This document shows, one piece after another, positions 1 through 5,414 of a stretch of 11,281 nucleotides of DNA. The notes under the pieces were generated by a model that ran no database searches, was not told the DNA's origin, and saw nothing but the letters and a program-made list of their open reading frames with translations. Position 1 is the first letter of the stretch; the number at the start of each line of letters is the position of its first letter. The stretch lies in contig JADGDA010000061.1 of assembly GCA_015228695.1 (NCBI GenBank), positions 1-11,281 of the forward strand. The letters are read 5' to 3'. The position numbers were made by a program, and so were the translations under genes. The stretch is from Alphaproteobacteria bacterium. GTDB lineage: Bacteria; Pseudomonadota; Alphaproteobacteria; Rhodospirillales; Rhodospirillaceae.

Positions 1-43
1 CGGGGGGGGGGGGGGGGGGGGCGGGGGGGGGGGGGGGGGGGGC
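1..43 (-). repeat. 21-nt perfect tandem repeat (G + 20 C on the coding strand) encoding APPPPPP units
   Basis: On the plus strand C occurs at 1, 22 and 43, each separated by exactly 20 G. This gives two complete 21-nt units and the edge of a third. On the minus strand, in the frame of the AMIN-like protein, each unit reads GCC followed by six CCC codons (Ala + 6 Pro). Because 21 is a multiple of three, the array keeps frame. The total copy number is unknown because the array touches the window edge, which may also be a contig break. Confidence 0.8.
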
Positions 44-901
44 GGCCACCTGGGGCGGGGGGGCCGGCGCCGGGGCGGGGCGGGCCTCCTCGGCGGGCTT
101 GGACGGGGGCGTTGCCGCTTGCTTGGGGAGGCTTCCGGGCTTGGGGCGGATCACGTCCACGACGACGACGTTGCCGCTGCGGTAGTGATGCAGGCTTCCC
201 CCGGGGGGCATTTGCAGAGAGACGGCCGTGCGGGAGGCGTCGCCCTCGACGTCCATGGCCTTCAGATCATCGGGCAGATTGCGGCGCGCCTGCCCCGCGT
301 CGATGCGCCCCCCCTTGGAGAAGGTGACGACGGCCTTTCCGGGCTCTTCCTTGATGTCGTAAGGAGCCGGAACCGGCCAGTCGAACACCACGCGGTAAAA
401 GGATTGATGGTCGCCGACACGAACCGGCACCAGCGGAGTCTGCGCCGCCGTCTTGCCGGGAGAAGGCGCGGGGGCGGGGGCAGGAGCCGGGGCAGCAGCC
501 GGAGTCTGGGGCTGGGCCGGGGCGGGACTCGCGGTTCCGCCGTCGGAAATGTCCACGGCCACGGAACCCTCGCTGGTGAACGCCCTCACCTTGAAGTTCC
601 CGTTGCCCGCCAGGGGAAAAACGAAGGTCTTTTTATCGGGGCTCACCTGGACCCCGCGCACGTAGCTTCCGAGGGGACCGGGAAGCCCCCCCACTTCTCC
701 CGGCAACGGCCGGGCGAAGGTCACGATCAGATTGCGGTCCTCGATTCTGGCGGAGTAATCGACGGGGCCATTCCAGTCGAACACCATGCGCCCGAAACCG
801 GGGTGCGCGGCCATGCGCGGCTGGAGCTTCTGGGCCACGGCTTCACCGTGGGCCAGCATCCCGACCAACACCAGCAGAAAGGCGACGATCCTTGAACGCA
901 C
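1..901 (-). CDS. Secreted protein with two AMIN-like segments and a poly-proline repeat (partial, C-terminus off window)
   Basis: The first 300 codons are visible. The frame opens with GTG at 901, preceded by GGGGAGG seven bases upstream, and stays open to the window edge. Residues 1-23 form a Sec signal peptide (hydrophobic core FLLVLVGMLAH, likely cut after AVA). Two related beta-rich segments follow, about 33-120 and 165-252. Each starts with R-x-VFDW and then a short VTF strand (RMVFDWNGPV..LIVTFARP; RVVFDWPVPA..AVVTFSKG), which resembles AMIN-type repeats. They are separated by an Ala/Pro linker (123-148). A second Pro-rich linker from about 260 ends in APPPPPP repeats. Related alphaproteobacterial proteins downstream of cheZ are, as I recall, large periplasmic TPR proteins, so TPRs may lie beyond the edge; that is inference. 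AMIN domains in other proteins bind peptidoglycan or the envelope. The gene starts 88 nt after cheZ. Function is unassigned. Confidence 0.8.
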   Translation of the reverse strand, partial: MRSRIVAFLLVLVGMLAHGEAVAQKLQPRMAAHPGFGRMVFDWNGPVDYSARIEDRNLIVTFARPLPGEVGGLPGPLGSYVRGVQVSPDKKTFVFPLAGNGNFKVRAFTSEGSVAVDISDGGTASPAPAQPQTPAAAPAPAPAPAPSPGKTAAQTPLVPVRVGDHQSFYRVVFDWPVPAPYDIKEEPGKAVVTFSKGGRIDAGQARRNLPDDLKAMDVEGDASRTAVSLQMPPGGSLHHYRSGNVVVVDVIRPKPGSLPKQAATPPSKPAEEARPAPAPAPPPQVAAPPPPPPAPPPPPP

Positions 902-989
902 GCCCCTACCTCCCCGTGCCGCCCGGAGGTCCGAGGCCGTCGTCCCCCGCGTCGAACTGGCTTGGCTGACGATGCGTTTCCATGAAAGG

Positions 990-1628
990 CTAGCCGTTTC
1001 CAGAAAAAAGGGCGTCGATTTCGTCCTGACGGCTGGCGTCGCCGCCGAGTTGGGGGCCGTTCAGGAGTTCCGCCGCTCCCGCCGACGCCTCCCCCCGTTC
1101 CGCCCGCTCCTCGACGCCGGGGCCGAAGGCGGCCACCAGGGTCATGACCCGTTCCTCGATCACCTTCAGCGCCCTGACGACCTTGCCGATGCGCTGGCCG
1201 GTGATGTCCTGGAAGGTGCACGCCTCGTAGACCCGCGTGGCGATTTCGGTGAGCCGCACGGCCTCCATGTCGTCCAGCCGGCCCGCGATGTCCTCGATCT
1301 CCTCGGCCGCGCCCAGAATGGCATGGGTCGCCGCTTCGGTCGCATCGACGATGGCGTCCAGTTCGTCGCTCGCCACCTGGAGGTAATGATTCTGGATCTC
1401 GTATGGCCTCAAGGCGGCGATCTCGGCCTTGATGGCCTTGATGTACTCGGAAAGCCCTCCCAGTTCGCGGTAGAGGAAGACCTCCTGCCGCGAATGCTCC
1501 TCCCGGATCCGCTCCAGCAACTCCCCGATGACTCCGGCGATCTGCTCGATGCGGACGAACCCGCCCCCCTCTTGGTGCAACGCCCTCAGCCGTCGCGCCA
1601 GTTCCGGATCGATCTCTTCGCCGGGCAT
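990..1628 (-). CDS. cheZ: CheZ family protein phosphatase (CheY-P phosphatase)
   Basis: CheZ removes the phosphoryl group from CheY-P and so ends the motor-reversal signal. The protein is largely helical, as expected for the long CheZ four-helix hairpin. The active-site segment FQDITGQRI matches the E. coli CheZ segment carrying Asp143 and the catalytic Gln147; here these are D141 and Q145. The C-terminus SRQDEIDALF is the flexible tail helix that docks on CheY-P. At 212 residues it is close to the usual 210-220. Start choice: an ATG at 1634 (two codons longer) has its GGAG only one base away, whereas the ATG at 1628 sits seven bases from the same GGAG, so I prefer 1628. It lies 12 nt after cheY and is presumably co-transcribed. 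The family is divergent in alphaproteobacteria, but both motifs are intact. Confidence 0.92.
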   Translation of the reverse strand: MPGEEIDPELARRLRALHQEGGGFVRIEQIAGVIGELLERIREEHSRQEVFLYRELGGLSEYIKAIKAEIAALRPYEIQNHYLQVASDELDAIVDATEAATHAILGAAEEIEDIAGRLDDMEAVRLTEIATRVYEACTFQDITGQRIGKVVRALKVIEERVMTLVAAFGPGVEERAERGEASAGAAELLNGPQLGGDASRQDEIDALFSGNG

Positions 1629-1640
1629 CGGCATACTCCG

Positions 1641-2030
1641 TTAGAATTCTCCAAGAACGCTGGCCATTTTCGCCTTCAGCGTCGCCGCGTTGAACGGCTT
1701 GACGATGTAGTTGGAAACGCCGGCTTGCTTGGCGGCGATGACGTTCTCTGATTTGCTTTCCGCCGTGACCATGATGAACGGCATGGACCGGAGCTTGGGG
1801 TCGGACCTCACCTCCTTCAGGAGTTGCAGACCGTTCATGGGCTCCATGTTCCAGTCGGAAATGACCAGTCCATAGCTGGCCCCGGAGCGAAGCACCTGCA
1901 ACGCCGAACCGCCGTCGACGGCCTCGTCGACATTATTGAAACCGAGCTGTTTCAACAAATTGCGGAGAATTCGGAGCATGGTCTTGTAATCGTCCACAAT
2001 CAACACGGACATGTCTCTATCAACAGCCAT
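1641..2030 (-). CDS. cheY: CheY single-domain response regulator
   Basis: A stand-alone receiver domain of 129 residues. When phosphorylated by CheA it binds the FliM N-terminal peptide and changes flagellar rotation. All receiver landmarks are present: acidic pair D13-D14 (VDD), phospho-acceptor D59 (VISDWNM), T89 (MVTAES), switch aromatic Y108 and K111 (VKPF). There is no output domain. Two TTG codons lie in frame just upstream, but the ATG at 2030 is preceded by GCGGAG at a spacing of six, which sets the start. It sits between a motE-like gene (105 nt upstream, across a terminator-like hairpin) and cheZ (12 nt downstream). This makes it a flagellar-cluster CheY separate from any cheA/cheW operon, which is not in this window. 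The protein assignment is firm; whether it is the only CheY of this organism cannot be told. Confidence 0.95.
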   Translation of the reverse strand: MAVDRDMSVLIVDDYKTMLRILRNLLKQLGFNNVDEAVDGGSALQVLRSGASYGLVISDWNMEPMNGLQLLKEVRSDPKLRSMPFIMVTAESKSENVIAAKQAGVSNYIVKPFNAATLKAKMASVLGEF

Positions 2031-2037
2031 CAACAAC

Positions 2038-2059
2038 TCCGCTCAAGGTCCGCTCAAGC
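2038..2059 (-). repeat. Two 11-nt direct repeats carrying the cheY ribosome binding site
   Basis: On the minus strand GCTTGAGCGGA is followed directly by CCTTGAGCGGA; ten of eleven bases are identical. The second copy runs into G to make GCGGAG, the Shine-Dalgarno of cheY six bases before its ATG. The first copy lies 11 nt further upstream, too far from the ATG to serve as a second SD. It looks like a small local duplication. Confidence 0.6.
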
Positions 2060-2088
2060 AAAACCCTCCAGGTTGTGTCCCTGGTGGG
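2060..2088 (-). terminator. Terminator- or attenuator-like hairpin between motE and cheY
   Basis: On the minus strand CCC-A-CCAGG (2088-2080), a 7-nt loop GACACAA, then CCTGG-A-GGG (2072-2064) forms a stem of five plus three pairs around one A-A mismatch. TTTT (2063-2060) follows at once. This is the form of a rho-independent terminator, with a short U run. It is placed 47 nt after the motE stop and 33 nt before the cheY start, so it could lower read-through from the fliL-fliM-motE transcript into cheY-cheZ. Imperfect stem and only four U: partial termination is more likely than a full stop. Confidence 0.55.
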
Positions 2089-2135
2089 CGTCTTGATATG
2101 GTACGGCGAAGGGGGCTGGCAAGACAATTCAGTCC

Positions 2136-2897
2136 TCACTGCTCGTCTTGACCCGCTTCGGCGGGCACGGGAAGCCGATTCCGTTGAATCAGCTCCGATG
2201 TCAGTGCTTTCGCCTTGGCTGAGTCCATTTGGGCCATTATCGGCGCCGTCTTCGTATCCTTCATCCGCTCGATGACCGCCAGCAGGGTCGGCATTTCAAG
2301 TTCGTTGAAAATGCGGGCGGCGTCCTTTGGCTTCATCTTCTCGTAAATGCCGACAAGATTTTTGACCTTGTTGTCCTCAAGCTGGTTGTATTGGGCGATC
2401 AGCTTGCGGATGGTCTCCTCCAGCGTCTTGATTTCGCCGATCTTGAGGTCGATGCGCTCCTCGGCCGCGTTGAGAAGGGCGTCGCGGGCGTCGAGTTCCC
2501 GCCCCCGCCCGTCCAGTTCCTCGCGCCGCGCCGCCAGCTTCTGCAAGAGGTCGATTTCGTTCTGGGTGAAGGAGGCCGGGTCGCCGAGGTCCTGCGGAGC
2601 CCCGTGCTTCCCCTCGTCGGCTTTCTCCGTGGCCTTCCCCGAGGCCTTCTCACGGGGAGATTCGGCGGCGGGGAGGGAGGCCACCGCGGTTTTCGGAGCC
2701 TCCGGCGCCGAGGGCTGGGCAAGCGCTTTCGACTGCTCCACCGTGACCTGACGGCGGCTGCCGTTCACACCCTCCCAGATGCCGCCCAGCTTGACGGTCA
2801 TCATCAGCACCGCGGCGAAGATCAGGAACGGCAACAGGCGAAGTCGCGGGACTCTGGGTTGCTGCGGCGGTTTCTTTTGCACGGCAGTCTCCTTCAT
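2136..2897 (-). CDS. motE: MotE-like flagellar motor protein (TM + coiled coil + MgtE-N-like domain)
   Basis: 253 residues. A short basic cytoplasmic N-terminus is followed by one membrane segment (about 21-38), an Ala/Pro/Lys-rich spacer (48-108) and a long charged coiled coil (about 112-176). A compact C-terminal helical domain (about 178-238, KNLVGIYEKMKPKDAARIF..) resembles the MgtE intracellular N domain. This layout fits the MotE family; in Rhizobiales MotE is a periplasmic chaperone for the stator-associated protein MotC. No motC is visible here, so the exact partner is unknown and the symbol is by family similarity. The ATG overlaps the stop of the upstream gene as ATGA, and no good Shine-Dalgarno precedes it, so translation is probably coupled. 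The terminator-like hairpin lies 47 nt beyond the stop. Confidence 0.8.
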   Translation of the reverse strand: MKETAVQKKPPQQPRVPRLRLLPFLIFAAVLMMTVKLGGIWEGVNGSRRQVTVEQSKALAQPSAPEAPKTAVASLPAAESPREKASGKATEKADEGKHGAPQDLGDPASFTQNEIDLLQKLAARREELDGRGRELDARDALLNAAEERIDLKIGEIKTLEETIRKLIAQYNQLEDNKVKNLVGIYEKMKPKDAARIFNELEMPTLLAVIERMKDTKTAPIMAQMDSAKAKALTSELIQRNRLPVPAEAGQDEQ

Positions 2898-3385
2898 CGC
2901 GCGGATTGCAGAGCCCGGAGAAGCTCCCGCTCCGCCTCGGAGCGGTCATCCTCGTCCGGTTCGGCGTCCATCCCGGCCGTCAGCGGCGCGGAGGCGGAAC
3001 CGATCGTCCTGCGGGTGGGCGACGGCCGGGGAGCCGCCGGAGTCGGGGTGGGTCTGGATTCGTTGCGGGCGGTCCGGACCGTCCCTTCCAACTTGTTCGC
3101 CATGCTGTCCGCCCGGTCCACCATGAAGGCCAGATCATCGCGCAAGGCCCGCGCTTTCTCCACTTGGTCGTGCAACGCCTGTCCCGCCTCTTCCGCCGCC
3201 TTCCTGAGTTTGGGGATGCCGGCCTCGGCGCGGATGGTGGCCTCGTTGAAGCTGTTGATCAGGCGGCCCAACTGGTCCTTGTTCTTGCGCAACGCATTCA
3301 GGCGGCTGTTCAGCGTTATCGCGAACACGATGGTGGGCACCAGAAGCACCACGATGACGATATCCAGGATCATGTTCGGTGTCAT
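2894..3385 (-). CDS. DUF6468-like membrane/coiled-coil protein of the flagellar cluster
   Basis: 163 residues. The N-terminus holds a membrane helix (about 6-25, ILDIVIVVLLVPTIVFAI) immediately followed by a basic, heptad-like helical region (26-105, NSRLNALRKNKDQLGRLINSF..). A Pro/Thr/Arg-rich disordered stretch (110-128), an acidic patch (140-150) and a short C-terminal helix (SEAERELLRALQSAR) complete it. I recognise this as the DUF6468 type found between fliM and motE in Rhodospirillales; that identity rests on recall of gene order and architecture, not a search. It starts 12 nt after the fliM stop and overlaps motE by 4 nt. The membrane anchor, coiled coil and coupling to motE suggest a motor- or stator-linked scaffold, but the function is not established. 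Confidence 0.75.
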   Translation of the reverse strand: MTPNMILDIVIVVLLVPTIVFAITLNSRLNALRKNKDQLGRLINSFNEATIRAEAGIPKLRKAAEEAGQALHDQVEKARALRDDLAFMVDRADSMANKLEGTVRTARNESRPTPTPAAPRPSPTRRTIGSASAPLTAGMDAEPDEDDRSEAERELLRALQSAR

Positions 3386-3397
3386 GATGCAAGCCTA

Positions 3398-4558
3398 CTA
3401 CTTCGCGTGATCTTCGATACGAATCGCCATGTTGGCGCCCTTGCGTCCCATGCGGCCGATATACATCGGCACGTCGCCGCAGTTGAGTGTGATCCGGGAA
3501 TTGGGGGTGGCGTTCAGCATGATGCGCGACCCCACTTCGAGATCGAGGATTCGGCTGAGCGGCATGGTCAACTCGTCCAGAACGGCCTCCAGTTCGACGT
3601 CGGTGAACCACATTTCCTCGGCCAAGTGGGTTTCCCAGATCGAGTCACGGCCGAATTTCTCACCCATGAACATCTGAAGCAGCAGCTCGCGCACCGGCTC
3701 CAGGGTCGCGTAGGGGATCAGAAGCTCCAGCTTTCCGCCCCGGTCCTCCATGTCGATCCGCAACTTGGCCACGATCGCGGCGTTCGAGGGCCGGGAAATG
3801 GCCGCGAACCGGGGATTGGTCTCCAGGCGGTCGAACCGGAACGTCACCGGGCTCAAGGGGTCGAACGCGGCCGACAGGTCCGAGAAGACCACGTGCACCA
3901 TGCGTTCGACCAGATTGCGTTCGATGGTGGTATAGGGACGGCCCTCGATCCGCATCGCCGCCGTGCCGCGCCGCCCGCCGAGCAGAACGTCCACGATCGA
4001 GTAGATCAGCGAGGAGTCGATGGTCAGAAGCCCGAAGTTGTCCCACTCCTCCGCCTTGAACACCGCCAGCATGGCGGGCAGGGGAATCGAGTTCAGGTAG
4101 TCGCCGAAACGAAGGGACAGGATGTTGTCCAGCGATACTTCGACGTTGTCGGAGGTGAAGTTGCGCAGGCTGGTGGACATCATGCGCACCAGCCGGTCGA
4201 ACACGACCTCAAGCATCGGCAGGCGTTCATAGGACACCAGGGCCGAATTGAGGATGGCCTGGATGCCGGCCCGGTCGCCGCCTTCGTCCTGACCCTCGTC
4301 GAACCCGAGCAGGCTGTCGATTTCGTCCTGATTGAGCACGCGGGTGGATTCGCGCCCGCCCCCCATGGTCTCCGCGACGCCGCCGTCCTCGTCGTCGGCG
4401 CCCAGCATGGCCTCCCACTCGGCGGCCATGTCGTCCTGGGCGCCCTCGCCGGCAGCGGCGGGGGACTCGGCCGGGGCGGCACCCTCGCCGTCGGCGCCCA
4501 CGCCCCACTCCTTCATCAGGCTCTCGTCGTCTTCGGGATTGCCGTCGATGGGAGTCAT
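3398..4558 (-). CDS. fliM: Flagellar motor switch protein FliM
   Basis: 386 residues, C-ring protein of the rotor switch that binds CheY-P. The CheY-binding peptide LNQDEIDSLLGF is at 75-86, the CheC-like middle domain spans about 95-290 (LLGGRRG at 192-198), and the C-terminal FliN-homology (SpoA) domain covers about 310-386. Most FliM proteins are about 320-340 residues with the CheY peptide at the very N-terminus. Here it is preceded by some 74 acidic, Ala/Gly-rich residues containing two similar short motifs, DDESLMKEW and DDMAAEWEAML. The start at 4558 is the only ATG close behind fliL; GCGGAA lies just upstream, a weak ribosome site, suggesting coupling to fliL 12 nt before. The core is complete with no sign of damage. 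Confidence 0.96.
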   Translation of the reverse strand: MTPIDGNPEDDESLMKEWGVGADGEGAAPAESPAAAGEGAQDDMAAEWEAMLGADDEDGGVAETMGGGRESTRVLNQDEIDSLLGFDEGQDEGGDRAGIQAILNSALVSYERLPMLEVVFDRLVRMMSTSLRNFTSDNVEVSLDNILSLRFGDYLNSIPLPAMLAVFKAEEWDNFGLLTIDSSLIYSIVDVLLGGRRGTAAMRIEGRPYTTIERNLVERMVHVVFSDLSAAFDPLSPVTFRFDRLETNPRFAAISRPSNAAIVAKLRIDMEDRGGKLELLIPYATLEPVRELLLQMFMGEKFGRDSIWETHLAEEMWFTDVELEAVLDELTMPLSRILDLEVGSRIMLNATPNSRITLNCGDVPMYIGRMGRKGANMAIRIEDHAK

Positions 4559-4570
4559 TTCCGCAGGCCT

Positions 4571-5128
4571 TTACTGAACGAGCATTTCCTGGAACAGCAC
4601 ATCATTGACCTTGGCCGGCTTGATCGCGGTGTTGACGCGGTTCAGCAACTCCTCGCGGAGCCGATACATCCCGGACGCCCCCTGGAGGTCCTCCAGCCGC
4701 AACTCGCGCAGATAGACCTGGAAATTGTCCACGATGCGCGGGGTAAGTTCCTCGATCATGGGCTGCGCCGCGATGTTGCTGATCTCCACCTTGACCCGGA
4801 TCTTGAGGAACACCTTCTTGCGGCCGGTGGAATTCAGATTCACCAGCATCTCCGGAAGGTCCAGGAATACGGGCGGTCCGCCGTGCTCCTCCGCCATCTG
4901 CTCCCCGTGGTCCTGCTTCTCGCCGCCGCCGAACAGGGCGAACAACGGGTCCATGAGTCCCATGAAGAACGCCCCGCCGAGGGAGACCAGCAGGAAAACA
5001 ACCGCGAGCGCGATCATGACGAGCTTCTTCTTGGCGGGCGACATGCCCGCCGAGGAGGATCGCTCCGGACTGTCACCCCCGGAGACGTCGCCGTCGTCGT
5101 CTAAATCCTCGTCAACATCTTCGCCCAT
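4571..5128 (-). CDS. fliL: Flagellar basal body-associated protein FliL
   Basis: 185 residues. FliL is a bitopic inner-membrane protein that rings the stator units and supports torque. An acidic cytoplasmic N-terminus (1-27, many Asp/Glu) leads to a basic KKK stop and one membrane helix (about 35-57). A Gly-rich spacer is followed by the periplasmic FliL domain (about 86-185), with the typical LPEMLVNLN strand, KVFLKIRVKVEI strand and final LNRVNTAIKPAKVNDVLFQEMLVQ-like region. The start is supported by AGGGGGA about five bases upstream of the ATG. It is the first gene of the leftward flagellar operon. No clear sigma-54 signature was found on this strand in the 286-nt divergent region, so its promoter type is unresolved. 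Confidence 0.95.
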   Translation of the reverse strand: MGEDVDEDLDDDGDVSGGDSPERSSSAGMSPAKKKLVMIALAVVFLLVSLGGAFFMGLMDPLFALFGGGEKQDHGEQMAEEHGGPPVFLDLPEMLVNLNSTGRKKVFLKIRVKVEISNIAAQPMIEELTPRIVDNFQVYLRELRLEDLQGASGMYRLREELLNRVNTAIKPAKVNDVLFQEMLVQ

Positions 5129-5248
5129 CTCTATCCCCCTGGGACATACGGCACACCGGCGCGCCCGCGGGCCGCGCGACCAATTCTATGCCGCGCAGGT
5201 TAACAATAGGTTGAGGTCGGAGCCCCTCCGGACCGTTCTTCCCACAAT

Positions 5249-5263
5249 CGGCAAGAACTGCCG
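5249..5263. promoter_or_regulatory. Perfect CGGCA-N5-TGCCG dyad, candidate enhancer-binding protein site
   Basis: CGGCA AGAAC TGCCG is a perfect 5-bp inverted repeat with a 5-bp spacer, centred about 120 bp upstream of the predicted sigma-54 start at 5376. That is a usual distance for a bacterial enhancer-binding protein such as the flagellar regulators FlbD or FleQ/FlrC. Further half sites lie at 5280-5284 (TGCCG) and 5308-5312 (CGGCA). The site is equally placed to act on fliL. Which protein binds is inference. Confidence 0.5.
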
Positions 5264-5330
5264 CCCCACCGACGGAATGTGCCGCCGTCCGGGGAGGAGA
5301 AGGACGCCGGCAAAGATGTAGTCATTTGAA

Positions 5331-5343
5331 AATAAACGATTTA
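5331..5343 (+). promoter_or_regulatory. IHF-like site between enhancer dyad and sigma-54 promoter
   Basis: AATAAACGATTTA matches the IHF consensus WATCAANNNNTTR at eight of the nine defined positions (A in place of C at the fourth). It lies 8 bp upstream of the -24 GG element and downstream of the CGGCA dyad, the position from which IHF bends DNA to bring an activator to sigma-54 RNA polymerase in many flagellar promoters. It is also the most AT-rich patch of the region, which raises the chance of a fortuitous match. Confidence 0.45.
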
Positions 5344-5349
5344 CCGTGT

Positions 5350-5365
5350 TGGCACGGCTGGTGCA
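5350..5365 (+). promoter_or_regulatory. Sigma-54 (RpoN) promoter of flgF
   Basis: TGGCACG-N4-GTGCA matches the -24/-12 consensus TGGCACG-N4-TTGCA with one mismatch and the exact GG-N10-GC spacing (GG 5351-5352, GC 5363-5364). The predicted transcription start is about 5376, leaving a leader of about 39 nt before the flgF ATG. Dependence on an AAA+ activator follows from sigma-54 biology. Confidence 0.85.
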
Positions 5366-5414
5366 TCCCTGAAGGGCGGAAAGACGGAACGAGCCGAAGA
5401 TCAAGGGGTCGCCC

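Larger units (their letters stand above)
5129..5414. promoter_or_regulatory. Divergent flagellar control region between fliL and flgF
   Basis: This 286-nt gene-free stretch separates the leftward fliL operon from the rightward flgFGAH operon. It contains the CGGCA/TGCCG pentamer six times (5149, 5189, 5249, 5259, 5280, 5308). Two of these form a perfect dyad. It also holds a short AT-rich patch with an IHF-like site (5331-5343) and the sigma-54 promoter of flgF. On the minus strand I checked every GC-N10-CC spacing for a sigma-54 promoter toward fliL and found none. Confidence 0.7.

Noticed and set aside
727..1221. 164-codon minus-strand frame spanning the cheZ end and the AMIN-like gene start
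   Set aside because: It conflicts with both genes in a different frame, is Arg/Gly/Pro-rich, and has no signature; the GTG start at 901 with signal peptide explains the region.
2058..2071. Possible sigma-54 promoter for cheY (TGGAGGGTTTTGC on the minus strand)
   Set aside because: The GG to GC spacing is 8 instead of the obligatory 10, and the sequence is explained by the hairpin and its T run.
2098..2127. Possible sigma-70 promoter for cheY (TTGTCT, 18 bp, TACCAT on the minus strand)
   Set aside because: Only four of six matches in each box with a long spacer; too weak to list as a feature.
2906..5104. 732-codon open frame on the plus strand antisense to motE, DUF6468, fliM and fliL
   Set aside because: It is the mirror frame of GC-rich genes with strong codon bias. 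Its translation is Arg/His/Gln-rich without domain signals, while the minus strand encodes clear FliL and FliM.
5185..5206. Possible sigma-70 promoter for fliL (TTGTTA ... TAGAAT on the minus strand)
   Set aside because: The spacer is only 12 bp, too short for a working promoter.
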